A DNA stretch of 46,268 bases from Phycisphaerae bacterium (GCA_026004655.1 BPJO01000022.1:1-46268), one strand, 5' to 3'. Counted from the stretch's first letter, positions 16,432-25,441 are shown. Translations and numbers: made by a program. Notes: a model not told the origin generated them from the letters alone.

Positions 16432-18210
16432 ATGAACAAAGGTATGAATCGTTCATTCGTGGTTGTTGGTTTATCGGTCGTCGGTCTCATCATCATGGCT
16501 GCGGGGTTGTCAGTGGTGATGGCGCGTTTTGCACTTCAGGAACGGAAAATCCATGAAACCGATGCCTCGCGTCCTCGGGTGACCGGAACTCGTCCTGCCG
16601 ATCAGGAATCGAATGTCGCACCGGTGACCGGAATTGTGGCCGAGATTTCGATTCCCGCGACCGGTGCGGGGGTAAACCCTCGCACGCTCGATCAGGGAGT
16701 GGAACTGCTAAGAAGATCCGATTCTTCGATCATTCCGTCGCACACCAACACCACCGGTTCCGGCGATGCGATTATTCTGAAACCGATCCATCCTCTTGAT
16801 CCGGATACCGAATATGTTTTTCGTGTGACGGAGCAACTCAAAGACACCAGCGGGGCGTCGTTTCATCCTTACCGGATGTCATTTCGTACGGCCAGAGATT
16901 TTAGGGTCTCATCGTTTCCGGTTTCGTTTGAAAAGGTCGAACTTCCTGGTCTGACTCTTGAACAGAATGCCTTTACTTCTCTGGCGTTGGGTCCAGACGG
17001 GATGTTGTATGCAGGGACATTTGCCGGGGTGATTTATAAGTATCAGATCAACCCCGACGGAACGTTGTTTCCGCAAGCCCCGATCATGACCATCCTGCAT
17101 CATGAGAAAGGCCCGCGGCTGATTACCGGGATCGGGTTCGACCCGCGATCCACCCCGGAGAATCCGATCTTGTGGGTCAATCACGGACAGATGGCGGTGA
17201 CCCCCGAAGGACGACTCGAAGGGGCGGATGATTGGACCGGAAAACTATCTCGGTTGTCAGGACCTTCATTGTCAACCTATCAGGACGTGTTGGTCGGGTT
17301 GCCCCGAGCCTATAAGGATCACCTCAACTTCCAAATGGCGTTTGGTCCGGACGGGGCCCTTTACTTCACGCAGGGTTCTCATACATCGGTAGGGGATGTG
17401 GACAAAAAATGGGGTTATCGACCGGAGCGCAAGTTGTCAGCAGCAGTGCTCCGGTTGTCGTCGGAGGTGGTTGCTTCGCCGCCTCAGGTTCCGATCGACG
17501 TGAAAACCGAGGAAGGGGGAACCTATGACCCGTCGGCGCCCGGAGCCCCGTTGACCGTTTATGCCACCGGTGTCCGGTCAGGATTTGATCTTCTGTTTCA
17601 TCGGAACGGTCACTTGTATACCGGGGTTAACGGCGCAGCCGGGAACGAAGGAAATACACCCGCTTCCCCGGACGGGAAAACTCCCGCGCTACGGGATCTG
17701 AAACAGACGACGGATGACGTGTTATTGAAAATCGAGCGCGGACGATACTACGGTCATCCGAATCCGACCCGTGGGGAGTATGCGTTGAACGGTGCCAATC
17801 CCACACCCGACAAAGACGTGATGGAAGTCGAAGCTTACCCGGTCGGAACCAGGCCAGAACCAAACTACACGCCTCCGGTTTACGTGTTCGGAAAAAACTT
17901 TTCACCCAACGGACTGATCGAGTTCAAAGGTCAGCAGTTCGGTGGTGCGCTCGACGGGTGTCTGTTGGTCACCCGGTATAGCGACGGTAAAGATATTCTG
18001 GTGCTTCGTCTGGACGAGAAGGGGGACGTGGTTGAAACGATCGCGGGGATAGATGGTTTTACGGGCTTCATTGACCCGTTGGACATCCTGGAAGATACAC
18101 GGACGGGCAATCTGTACGTGGCTGAGTACGGGGGTCGGAAAATAACTTTGCTTCGTCCGAAGGAAGGTCAACCCAGCACTCACACCCAGCGGACACAGGT
18201 CATTCGATAG
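16432..18210 (+). CDS. Membrane-anchored Big_5 plus sugar-dehydrogenase-like beta-propeller protein
   Basis: The 592-residue protein begins with a signal-anchor (about 7-32, FVVVGLSVVGLIIMAAGLSVVMA). An Ig-like Big_5 domain is at about 47-158 (VTGTRPADQESNVAPVTGIV to YRMSFRTARDF). A six-bladed beta-propeller like the PQQ-dependent glucose/sorbosone dehydrogenase family occupies about 175-580, with repeated FGPDGALY, LALGPDGMLYAG and TGNLYVAEYGGRK segments. Whether it binds PQQ cannot be told; the match is to the fold. It probably acts outside the membrane on sugars or as an adhesion or scaffold protein. The -10-like TACACT (16419-16424) is seven bases before the ATG and there is no ribosome binding site, so the mRNA may be leaderless. 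It runs convergently to the AraC-type regulator. Confidence 0.8.
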   Translation: MNKGMNRSFVVVGLSVVGLIIMAAGLSVVMARFALQERKIHETDASRPRVTGTRPADQESNVAPVTGIVAEISIPATGAGVNPRTLDQGVELLRRSDSSIIPSHTNTTGSGDAIILKPIHPLDPDTEYVFRVTEQLKDTSGASFHPYRMSFRTARDFRVSSFPVSFEKVELPGLTLEQNAFTSLALGPDGMLYAGTFAGVIYKYQINPDGTLFPQAPIMTILHHEKGPRLITGIGFDPRSTPENPILWVNHGQMAVTPEGRLEGADDWTGKLSRLSGPSLSTYQDVLVGLPRAYKDHLNFQMAFGPDGALYFTQGSHTSVGDVDKKWGYRPERKLSAAVLRLSSEVVASPPQVPIDVKTEEGGTYDPSAPGAPLTVYATGVRSGFDLLFHRNGHLYTGVNGAAGNEGNTPASPDGKTPALRDLKQTTDDVLLKIERGRYYGHPNPTRGEYALNGANPTPDKDVMEVEAYPVGTRPEPNYTPPVYVFGKNFSPNGLIEFKGQQFGGALDGCLLVTRYSDGKDILVLRLDEKGDVVETIAGIDGFTGFIDPLDILEDTRTGNLYVAEYGGRKITLLRPKEGQPSTHTQRTQVIR

Positions 18211-18216
18211 TCCGGA

Positions 18217-19380
18217 TCAGGTGTCATGCAACCGGAACTGTCTACGGTATTGGGTAGGGGTCATTCCGGTCATCGAGTGGAAAACGCTGGACAGACGTTC
18301 AGCGTTGGAAAAGCCGCTTCGTCGGGCGATCGCGGGCATGGCCAGATCAGTTTCAGACAGTAATTTTTTCGCGGTCTCGATCCTGACGCGTCTGATTTCC
18401 TGAAGAGGTGTTCGTCCGAGATGCTCACGAAACCGACGTTCCAGAAAACGTCTGTTCACGGGGATCACTTCCATCAGGTCTTCGACGCTGATCCGTTCAT
18501 GGATATGTTCACGAATATACCGAAGTGCCGTCAGAACCGTTTGATCCTCGATAGCCAACAGGTTCGTGCTTTGACGAGCAATCACTCCACCGGGAGGAAC
18601 CAGAATCACTTGTTTGTGAGTCGTGGGGCATCTCATCAAACGATCCAGTAACCGTGCGGATTCGAATCCGATTTTCTCTGTTTGAAGCGTAATGCTTGAA
18701 ACAGGCGGGTGACTGATCTGCGTCAAAAGCTCGTCGTTATCCACGCCCAGCACACAAACGTCTTCCGGGACACGGAGTCCGGTATGACGACATAAGTCGA
18801 TCATGTCACAAGCCAACAGATCGTGGGCACAAAAGATTCCCACCGGTTTGGGAAGTCGTATCAACCAGGTAAGAATCGAGGGATCGACTCCGGTAGGGGG
18901 TTTGAGTCGAGGATCGGGCAAGACATCTGTCGGCCAGACGTGATTTGTGAAACCATGTTCTTCCAAACGTCTGGAAAAAGCCTGGTGACGCAAATGAGAA
19001 AAAACAGCGTGGGGGTGCCCGCGAAACGCAAAGTTTTTCAGTCCCAGATCGCACAGATAGTCCGCTGCCAGTACACCGATCTTTTGATCGTCCGGAATTA
19101 CTCTGGAAAAAGGTTGCTCGGTCATCCAGTTCGACACATCGATTACCGGTACCCCCGGTGCCTGAAGGTTCGTAACGTAATGAGGTTCGAGATACGCGAT
19201 GATTCCATCCACAGGGTGCTTTGAGAATATTTCAAGGCCCGGAGGATCCGGAAGAAAGTGGGTGCAGATCCAGTCAGGTTTCTGGGTCACATATTTGGCG
19301 ATTCCCAGTTGAACACCGTGTAGATATCCCACCCAACGGTGCATGACGATCGCGACATGTTTGCGACGACGTCGAGACAT
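18217..19380 (-). CDS. XylR-type AraC-family transcriptional regulator
   Basis: The 387-residue cytoplasmic regulator has a LacI-like sugar-binding domain (about 5-270: VAIVMHRWVGYLHGVQLGIAKY, PVIDVSNW, DVCVLGVDNDELL). A C-terminal AraC DNA-binding domain follows (about 283-385) with two helix-turn-helix units: ISVEDLMEVIPVNRRFLERRF and MPAIARRSGFSNAERLSSVF, then the GMTPTQYRRQFR ending. This is the architecture of xylose regulator XylR, which binds direct repeats. GGAGG lies next to its ATG. It is divergent from the prepilin-like and glucan-hydrolase genes, and a 33-bp repeat site starts ten bases upstream of its start codon, so it very likely controls that locus and itself. The ligand is probably a sugar released from the polysaccharide. 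Confidence 0.92.
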   Translation of the reverse strand: MSRRRRKHVAIVMHRWVGYLHGVQLGIAKYVTQKPDWICTHFLPDPPGLEIFSKHPVDGIIAYLEPHYVTNLQAPGVPVIDVSNWMTEQPFSRVIPDDQKIGVLAADYLCDLGLKNFAFRGHPHAVFSHLRHQAFSRRLEEHGFTNHVWPTDVLPDPRLKPPTGVDPSILTWLIRLPKPVGIFCAHDLLACDMIDLCRHTGLRVPEDVCVLGVDNDELLTQISHPPVSSITLQTEKIGFESARLLDRLMRCPTTHKQVILVPPGGVIARQSTNLLAIEDQTVLTALRYIREHIHERISVEDLMEVIPVNRRFLERRFREHLGRTPLQEIRRVRIETAKKLLSETDLAMPAIARRSGFSNAERLSSVFHSMTGMTPTQYRRQFRLHDT

Positions 19381-19390
19381 AAAACCTCCA

Positions 19391-19423
19391 TTTGTCGCAA
19401 ATATACAGGATTTTTTCGCATTT
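19391..19423. promoter_or_regulatory. Candidate XylR/AraC-type operator, copy A
   Basis: Two TCGCA elements (19395-19399 and 19416-19420) are in direct repeat exactly 21 bp apart, the spacing of AraC-family half-sites on one DNA face. The 33-bp stretch matches copy B (20609-20641) at 26 positions, although both are in non-coding DNA. It lies directly upstream of the regulator gene and about 100 bp before the extended -10 at 19519. Confidence 0.65.
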
Positions 19424-19484
19424 CAGCATATTGGGAGTGTTATCGTGTTCTTCATGGAAAGCCCGGTTCTTCAGCCGTGTGCGT

Positions 19485-19527
19485 CCGGACTGAATCAGTC
19501 CGGTTTGGCGAGAGACGGTGATACATT
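19485..19527 (+). promoter_or_regulatory. Perfect hairpin followed by an extended -10 promoter
   Basis: CCGGACTG (19485-19492) and CAGTCCGG (19496-19503) form a perfect 8-bp stem with a three-base loop. Sixteen bases later TGATACATT (19519-19527) reads as an extended -10 element, 26 bases before ATG 19554. The inverted repeat falls where a -35 would be and could be a second operator. The same TACATT occurs at 20717-20722 upstream of the PEP-CTERM gene. Confidence 0.4.
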
Positions 19528-19553
19528 TCTTCAACGGAGCAGGAGTTATAAAA

Positions 19554-19757
19554 ATGTCCAGACTTTGCATGCACTACTTTCCGGGGATCCTTGGTCTGCT
19601 GATGATCGAATCGGCTGGTGACGCCTGGGGTGCTGATGTCAAACGGATCGGGGGCGCGACAGGGGATCCGGTACTTGGATGGGTTGGATTAAATCTTATG
19701 TGTTTCCGAACAAGACGTCATTGTCGGAGTTCCGATACTACGAGGAGGAAGTCATGA
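19554..19757 (+). CDS. Small ORF with signal-like N-terminus, translationally coupled
   Basis: This encodes 67 residues from ATG 19554, with GGAGCAGGAG upstream. The start [19 protein letters not shown] followed by SAGDAWGAD resembles a signal peptide with cleavage after WGA. The rest ([21 protein letters not shown] then a Cys/Arg/Ser-rich tail) matches nothing I recognise. The TGA overlaps the ATG of the prepilin-like gene in an ATGA arrangement, so it is probably translated and coupled. It may be a small exported protein, or the truncated head of a larger secreted protein whose basic tail is out of frame. The basic C-terminus is odd for a secreted protein. Confidence 0.4.
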   Translation: MSRLCMHYFPGILGLLMIESAGDAWGADVKRIGGATGDPVLGWVGLNLMCFRTRRHCRSSDTTRRKS

Positions 19758-20566
19758 ACCAACTTGCTTGGAAACGTCGTACGAGCGGATTTACGCTCGT
19801 CGAGTTACTGGTAGTGATCGGAATCGTGGCAGTTCTGATCTCACTTCTTTTGCCTGCTCTTCACAGGGCTCGGTCGGCAGCCCAGGCCGTCAAATGTGCC
19901 TCGAACATGAAACAGTTGGCGGCCGGGCACTTGATGTATGCCCAAGATAATTCCGGAAGGTTTTGTCCGGTTTATAGCAGAGTGAATCCGTACGTTTACC
20001 AAGGAATGTCGCGAGACGCTTATTTGCCTTGGTTTTCAGAGTTTTATGTCGGGAAATATATCGGACAACGTCACCCTTGCTCGACGGCGTTTGCATCCGA
20101 GTTGCAACGTCCGACGACACTTGTCGTTTATTGCCCAACGTCGTACGGCATTTCAGGGATCTGGGACCGGACCGGAATCGGTTACAACAACAGCCGGGAA
20201 AACGTGATCAATCGAACCCATACCATGAGTCGTCCCGTTCGTCGATTGGGGACCTTCAATTCACCCTCGAATGTGATCCTGTTGGTTGACGTGGCCAGCG
20301 GAGGTCAGCCCGGTCAGTTAGGATCAGGTCTATCAGGAGGTTTTTCTTTTAACCGATATTTCATTTTCCAGAACAGTTGGCCTTTGACCGGCGATGACGC
20401 AGTGCCTTACGACCAAGGGTATATCGCTTACCGTCACAACCGCTCGGCCAACATTGCCTTTCTCGACGGGCACGTGGAAAGCGTCAAGGTTACCAACAAT
20501 GACCCCACGGCCGGAGGTGTGTACGGTCTCTATCTTGAAAAACGAATCACTCACCGTGGTGGCTAA
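19754..20566 (+). CDS. Prepilin-type cleavage/methylation protein with H-x9-DG motif (1)
   Basis: This is a secreted type IV pilin-like or pseudopilin-like protein of 270 residues. The class III leader is short and basic ([12 protein letters not shown]), then [24 protein letters not shown] forms the membrane helix, with the prepilin peptidase site between G and F and the conserved glutamate five residues after it. The globular C-terminus contains [12 protein letters not shown], the H-x9-DG motif of the large planctomycete family (related to DUF1559). GAGGAGGAA precedes the ATG. Members are numerous in Planctomycetota and their substrate is unknown. Here the gene shares regulatory DNA with the XylR-type regulator and belongs to the glucan locus. 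Confidence 0.9.
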   Translation: MNQLAWKRRTSGFTLVELLVVIGIVAVLISLLLPALHRARSAAQAVKCASNMKQLAAGHLMYAQDNSGRFCPVYSRVNPYVYQGMSRDAYLPWFSEFYVGKYIGQRHPCSTAFASELQRPTTLVVYCPTSYGISGIWDRTGIGYNNSRENVINRTHTMSRPVRRLGTFNSPSNVILLVDVASGGQPGQLGSGLSGGFSFNRYFIFQNSWPLTGDDAVPYDQGYIAYRHNRSANIAFLDGHVESVKVTNNDPTAGGVYGLYLEKRITHRGG

Positions 20567-20608
20567 AACAGATACTTTCCATCCATCGGTGAGGTGCTTG
20601 CACAGAAG

Positions 20609-20649
20609 TTGTCGCAAAAAAGCAGAAATTTTTCGCAATTGCGAAAAAC
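20609..20649. promoter_or_regulatory. Candidate XylR/AraC-type operator, copy B, with 20-bp palindrome
   Basis: TCGCA occurs at 20613-20617 and 20634-20638, again 21 bp apart, and the 33-bp window 20609-20641 matches copy A at 26 positions. The distal half continues into a perfect 20-bp palindrome, TTTTTCGCAA (20630-20639) and TTGCGAAAAA (20640-20649). It is about 90 bp before the PEP-CTERM gene and about 80 bp before a TACATT -10-like element. Confidence 0.65.
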
Positions 20650-20738
20650 CGATGGGTTACGTTGATGACGTCGAGTGATGTCTGAACGTTGGGTGTTCTG
20701 GATCGTTGCTCGAGAATACATTTTCCAGGAGGAGTTTC

Positions 20739-21572
20739 ATGGGCAGGTCTTGTTTTCGGGGTTTGATTGTTTCAGGAACAGTTTTTTCGATCGTAGCAAC
20801 AAGTCATGCTGCAACGATCACGTTTGATTCAGCGAGTGATGTGACAGATCATTTTCGACTTCTGGAGAAAGATGGTTCGCCGGGGGGAACGTTTGGTCAT
20901 CAGATCATCAGTGGCAACGGGGTCTTGCGAGCGACGGGTCATAATAGTGGGGGGCGGGTCACTATCATGTATGATACGACACCTTCGAATGTCGCGCCTG
21001 TTACCAGTTTCACGCCGGGACTCACGGTCGAGTTTGACGTCAGAATGCCAACCGCGAGTCGGTCTGTCGGGGTTTATTTATTAGATGCGAACAATCCGAA
21101 CGAAAACACCGCGTATTTGGCGTTATTTAACGTCGATGTATCCGGGATTAACGATCGCATACGGTTTTCACACAACGCCAATCCGAAATCCGCGGATTTG
21201 GCTGTCGCGCCCAATACGAATATTGGAAATCTTGGTAGCGCGCCGGGGTCTGATGTTACGGGTACTGCCGGTTATGGTGCGTCATCAACTTCATTCGTTC
21301 ATGTTAAGGTGGAATATACCCGAAACATTCTCAATGAACCGATGCTTCAGATGACCGTGGGCAGCTTGTCGGCTAGCCACACTTATACGGGTCTGGTCGG
21401 GTTTGAAAACGTGTCTGTGGCGTTTCGGATGAGCCCGTTAAACTCCAATTCGGGGAATAATTTTCTGGATATTGATAACCTCACGATTGTTCCGGAACCG
21501 GCGGGGGTTTTGTCCGCACTTGTGATGGTCGGTGGGCTTTTTATCCGACGGTATCGTGGGTTTTGTCATTAA
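20739..21572 (+). CDS. PEP-CTERM sorting-domain protein
   Basis: The 277-residue secreted protein starts at ATG 20739 with AGGAGG eight bases upstream (an upstream in-frame ATG at 20706 lacks a site). A signal peptide ([20 protein letters not shown]) is followed by a beta-rich, LamG/jelly-roll-like domain ([42 protein letters not shown]). The end is the PEP-CTERM signal: VPEPAGV, hydrophobic [12 protein letters not shown] and basic RRYRG. PEP-CTERM proteins are processed by an exosortase and displayed or released at the surface, often with exopolysaccharide. Heading the operon of glucan hydrolases, it may bind polysaccharide; this is inference. Confidence 0.88.
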   Translation: MGRSCFRGLIVSGTVFSIVATSHAATITFDSASDVTDHFRLLEKDGSPGGTFGHQIISGNGVLRATGHNSGGRVTIMYDTTPSNVAPVTSFTPGLTVEFDVRMPTASRSVGVYLLDANNPNENTAYLALFNVDVSGINDRIRFSHNANPKSADLAVAPNTNIGNLGSAPGSDVTGTAGYGASSTSFVHVKVEYTRNILNEPMLQMTVGSLSASHTYTGLVGFENVSVAFRMSPLNSNSGNNFLDIDNLTIVPEPAGVLSALVMVGGLFIRRYRGFCH

Positions 21573-21606
21573 CTCCGGTGATGTCCGGTCTTTTTCCGGA
21601 GGATAC

Positions 21607-22362
21607 ATGTCATACCAGTATCGTCCTGCACGCGGATTTACGTTGATTGAATTGCTTGTAGTGATTGGTTTGATTGCGGTACTGATCAGTTTGTTACTCC
21701 CGGCCTTGAATAAAGCCAGATCGGCTGCACGAATGACCAAGTGCACGGCCAATCATCGTCAGATCGTCAACGGGCTTTTGATGTATGCCAACGACAACCG
21801 TCTACGATTGCCGCCTCATTACATCAGCGAAACCTATAACGGGATTACTGGGTTGTGGCCTTGGTACACGCATCGTTTCATCGGAAAGTATGTCGGAAGC
21901 ACGCGTGAGCCTAAAACCCCCGAAGCCAGCACCAAAAACTTCGCCATCGCAACGGTGTGTCCGGAATTGGGGGTACTGGATTTTGACCGGTTGGGTATCG
22001 GTATGAATGCCTGTTGGGACAACGGAATGCTGCGTACGAACTGGAATACCCGTTTTATTCCGATTTCGGACATCCGCAATCCCTCTCGGACGATCATGTT
22101 CGTGGATGTTCAAAGACGGGATAACGGAGGGACTTCTTATCTGTTTGAACAGTTTTACGAAACCGATGCAGCCCCCCGTAGCTGGGTGGGATCCAAACGG
22201 TCGGTGGCTTATCGACACGGTGGGAAAACGGTGGTCTCCTTTGTCGACGGACATGTCGAATCATTCGCGACCAAAGATCCACCGACCGGTCCGAACTTCA
22301 ATACCGGACTCCACGCAGCCCTTCTGAGCAACTCGTTGAAATACAAAGCCGGAGGTTATTAG
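21607..22362 (+). CDS. Prepilin-type cleavage/methylation protein with H-x9-DG motif (2)
   Basis: The 251-residue paralogue of the protein at 19754 has the leader [10 protein letters not shown], then [20 protein letters not shown] and [16 protein letters not shown] (H-x9-DG). GGAGGA precedes the ATG; an upstream in-frame extension from 21532 overlaps the PEP-CTERM gene and is rejected. The middle region differs strongly from copy 1, so the two are diverged rather than recent duplicates. Its stop codon overlaps the GTG start of the GH5 gene by one base, tying this secreted pseudopilin-like protein to a glucanase in one operon. Confidence 0.9.
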   Translation: MSYQYRPARGFTLIELLVVIGLIAVLISLLLPALNKARSAARMTKCTANHRQIVNGLLMYANDNRLRLPPHYISETYNGITGLWPWYTHRFIGKYVGSTREPKTPEASTKNFAIATVCPELGVLDFDRLGIGMNACWDNGMLRTNWNTRFIPISDIRNPSRTIMFVDVQRRDNGGTSYLFEQFYETDAAPRSWVGSKRSVAYRHGGKTVVSFVDGHVESFATKDPPTGPNFNTGLHAALLSNSLKYKAGGY

Positions 22363-23480
22363 TGAATCATCCGAATCGGTCAGAACGCACCAAACCCTAT
22401 CGAGGTGTTAATCTGGGCAATTGGCTGGTGCTCGAACGTTGGATGAAGCCAGATCTTTTCCAGAAGACCTCGGCCTGGGACGAGTACACACTTTGTCTGG
22501 ACCTTGGTCCTACTCTGGCGCGTCGTGTCATTCATCATCACCGGGAAACATTTATCACGGAAAGGGATTTCCGGTGGTTGTCTGAACGAGGAATCAATTC
22601 CGTTCGACTGCCCGTGGGGTACTGGTTATTTGAACCCGACGGACCTTTTGTCGGAGGGGTGGAGTATTTCGAGCAGGCGCTGGAATGGTGTGAGCAGTAC
22701 AATCTGGGTTGCAACATCGATCTTCACGGATTGTTTGGACATCAAAGCCCAGAACATCACACGGGTCGATCGGGATATTTCAGATGGTACGAAGAACCCG
22801 ATGCACAGATACGCTGTCTGGATCTGATCGAACGGATCGCCCAGAGTTACCGCAACTACACGTGTATTCATGCCTTTACCCTGGTGAACGAACCGGCAGA
22901 AGCCTTGCCCGTCCCGTTTTTGATGTCGTTTTATGAACAGGGATACGAAAGAGTTCGGCGACACATGTCCGCGGACGATGTGTCGGTGGTAATCGCGGCT
23001 TTTACCGAAGCCCGACTCCCTGATTTTCATCGTCGATTGAAAGAGGGGCAAAACGTTCTGACCGACATTCACCCGTATCCTTGTTTTATGGACTGGCGGG
23101 AAGATCAGTTGAATGAGTTTTTGGCTTGGGGACCACAACGACAGTGGCCTCACCTGTTATTAACCGGTCCGGAGGATTTGTTGGTGGGAGAATGGTCGCT
23201 GGGGGTTCCGAAATCACTGGTCCCCGTGTTGAAATCGATGAGTTCCCGTCAACACGGTTGGGCGATGAAAACCTACGCGTATGGTCAGTTGATCGCGTAC
23301 GAGCAGACGGGGGGATGGTATTTCTGGAGTTATAAGGTGGAAAATCCGGATCCGAATCTGACCGCTCGATGGTGTTTTCGTGAGGCAGTCCAGCGGGGAT
23401 GGCTTCCCGACCGATTTGACGATCCCTCTTCCCCCGGCGTCGGATCCTGTTCACAAGAGGAGTCTTTGATAGTTTCCTGA
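22362..23480 (+). CDS. GH5-family exo-beta-1,3-glucanase-like glycoside hydrolase
   Basis: The 372-residue enzyme resembles GH5 subfamily 9-like exo-beta-1,3-glucanases: YRGVNLGNWLVLERWM near the N-terminus, RLPVGYW, catalytic acid/base Glu177 in LVNEPAE, His237 in DIHPYP and nucleophile Glu277 in LVGEWSLG. It probably releases glucose from laminarin-type beta-1,3-glucan oligosaccharides. It has no signal peptide, so it looks cytoplasmic, acting after uptake. Translation starts at GTG 22362, overlapping the preceding stop (TAGTG) with GGAGG upstream. The substrate is inferred from family wording and the neighbouring GH16. Confidence 0.85.
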   Translation: MNHPNRSERTKPYRGVNLGNWLVLERWMKPDLFQKTSAWDEYTLCLDLGPTLARRVIHHHRETFITERDFRWLSERGINSVRLPVGYWLFEPDGPFVGGVEYFEQALEWCEQYNLGCNIDLHGLFGHQSPEHHTGRSGYFRWYEEPDAQIRCLDLIERIAQSYRNYTCIHAFTLVNEPAEALPVPFLMSFYEQGYERVRRHMSADDVSVVIAAFTEARLPDFHRRLKEGQNVLTDIHPYPCFMDWREDQLNEFLAWGPQRQWPHLLLTGPEDLLVGEWSLGVPKSLVPVLKSMSSRQHGWAMKTYAYGQLIAYEQTGGWYFWSYKVENPDPNLTARWCFREAVQRGWLPDRFDDPSSPGVGSCSQEESLIVS

Positions 23481-23508
23481 GTGCTTACTCACTGACCGGA
23501 GAAGTTGT

Positions 23509-25428
23509 ATGCGTGGATGGTTGTATCAAATCGTGGGATATCTCATCGTGGGTCTGACGCCGATGGTGATGGCCGAACAGGTATTGTTGGATGCGTCAAA
23601 GTGGGATTCTTCGCAGATCCAATCGAGTTCTGGTCAGGTACGGTCTGAAAAGACGGATGCCGGTCTTCTGGTCTCTATCGATCCCGGGAACGAAAATTAC
23701 CCCGGTATTTCAATTCTTCCAGTCGACGGAAAGGCCTGGGATTTGTCTTCTTTCGGACACGTCAGGGTTGATATCACGAATACCGGCGACAAACCGCTTC
23801 AGCTCACCATAAGGGTCGATGACGATGGTCCCTGGCAGTCCAATCCCTGGAATGCAGAGAATCTGTCGGTTGCTCCGGGTAAGTCGGTGAGCAAAAAAGT
23901 TATTTTCGGATACAGCTGGGGTTACAAGCAAGCTCACGCCCTCAAGACGTCTGCGGTGACCAAAGTCATGGTGTATGCGGGCAAGCGAAAAGAACCCGCT
24001 GCTTTTCGAATCGATTCGGTCGTGGCGGACGGAAGCCCCGGGGAAACGCCCCCCCAAAATCCCACAGCCGTGCGGATTATCCCCGAAAACGGGTTTCTCA
24101 TGACCGCGAACCGAAAAACCGAGTCCCGACAGCTCAAACCCACCCAAATGCAGTCGGAACTTACTCCGCAAGGGCACATCCGACTTCGATTTTCGAAAGA
24201 CAAATCCGGACAATCCTTTGCATTCGTTCCCCCAACCGGCAAATGGGATCTGCGACAATTCCTCCAGCTTCGTGTGGTGATCCGGAATGAAGGTCCGACC
24301 GAAGTTTCACCAAGATTTCGGTTAAACTCTGATTTCGGAAACACGGATTTTCGAACCTGTCTTCCGATCCCTCCCGGTCAACGGACTGAACAAATCGTTC
24401 CGTTCATGAACGACAGCATCTGGACGGGTCCAAGACCGGAGCAGATCCGGGGCGAATATATTTCAGGAAACGGTGGGACCAAGTTCGGCAGCGATGCCGT
24501 CGGTGCGGTTGTCATTTCCGTTGAAAAACCCCAGGACGATACCACTCTTGTTATCGAATCGATTCGGGCGGAGTTACCCGAACCTGTCAAACTACCCGAT
24601 TGGGTCGGGAAACGTCCCCCCGTCGAAGGGGACTGGGTCATGACATTTCAGGACGATTTTGACAGCGATCAGATCGACACGACTCGATGGAACTATTACG
24701 GCGCCAACTACTGGGACAAAAAAACACGCTTCTCAAGTCAAACCACCTACGTCAGGGATGGATCAGCACGATTGAAGTTCGAAAAATCCAAAGGACGACA
24801 CAATGACGATCCCGAAGGAAAGGAAACCGATTATGCCACCGGATATTTGGATACCTATGGCAAATGGGTTCAGCGGTATGGTTATTTCGAATCGAGGATG
24901 AAATTGCCTCGGGCGCCCGGAATTTGGCCGGCTTTCTGGATGATGCCCGACCGTGGGCTTGAAGCAGGACCTCAATGGAAACGTCAAGCCACCGAAAAAG
25001 ATGGGATGGAGTTCGACATTATGGAACATCTGACCCGATGGGGACCCTACCGGTACACCATCGCGATGCACTGGGACGGTTACGGAAAGAATCACAAAGC
25101 CACCGGGGCATCGTCGGTTTATTTCAACCCCGATTCGGACGGATATGTCACCGCGGGATTGCTCTGGTTGCCCGGAAAAGTGGTGTACTATTCGCAGGGT
25201 AAAGAAGTGGCAAGGTGGGAAACCGATCGGATCGCTTCGGTCCCTGCCTGTCTTATTTTCACGCTCCCCGCAGGCGGATGGGACAACAACGCCATCGACG
25301 ATAACCAACTTCCCGCGGAGTTTCTGATCGATTATGTGCGTGTGTGGCAACGAAAAGATCTTGCGTCAGAAGTTGACGGTCCTAAAACCCCGGCTGCAGG
25401 CAACGAACTAGGAAAACAACGCCCTTAG
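23509..25428 (+). CDS. Secreted GH16-family glycoside hydrolase with two N-terminal CBM-like domains
   Basis: The 639-residue protein has a signal peptide (YQIVGYLIVGLTPMVMA). Two similar jelly-roll modules follow, about 25-175 (WDLSSFGHVRVDITNTG) and about 205-360 (WDLRQFLQLRVVIRNEG), like the carbohydrate-binding modules in front of agarases and related enzymes. The GH16 catalytic domain is at about 375-615: TFQDDFDSDQIDTTRW, YGYFESRMKLPRAPGIWPAF and the catalytic E-x-D-x-x-E as EFDIME with E501, D503 and E506, ending FLIDYVRVWQ. GH16 enzymes cut beta-1,3/1,4-glucans, agar or carrageenan; with the GH5 gene beside it, laminarin-like glucan is likely but agar-type substrates are not excluded. 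It is 28 bp after GH5 and likely the last gene of the operon. Confidence 0.9.
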   Translation: MRGWLYQIVGYLIVGLTPMVMAEQVLLDASKWDSSQIQSSSGQVRSEKTDAGLLVSIDPGNENYPGISILPVDGKAWDLSSFGHVRVDITNTGDKPLQLTIRVDDDGPWQSNPWNAENLSVAPGKSVSKKVIFGYSWGYKQAHALKTSAVTKVMVYAGKRKEPAAFRIDSVVADGSPGETPPQNPTAVRIIPENGFLMTANRKTESRQLKPTQMQSELTPQGHIRLRFSKDKSGQSFAFVPPTGKWDLRQFLQLRVVIRNEGPTEVSPRFRLNSDFGNTDFRTCLPIPPGQRTEQIVPFMNDSIWTGPRPEQIRGEYISGNGGTKFGSDAVGAVVISVEKPQDDTTLVIESIRAELPEPVKLPDWVGKRPPVEGDWVMTFQDDFDSDQIDTTRWNYYGANYWDKKTRFSSQTTYVRDGSARLKFEKSKGRHNDDPEGKETDYATGYLDTYGKWVQRYGYFESRMKLPRAPGIWPAFWMMPDRGLEAGPQWKRQATEKDGMEFDIMEHLTRWGPYRYTIAMHWDGYGKNHKATGASSVYFNPDSDGYVTAGLLWLPGKVVYYSQGKEVARWETDRIASVPACLIFTLPAGGWDNNAIDDNQLPAEFLIDYVRVWQRKDLASEVDGPKTPAAGNELGKQRP

Positions 25429-25441
25429 GCAAGTCGGGTTG

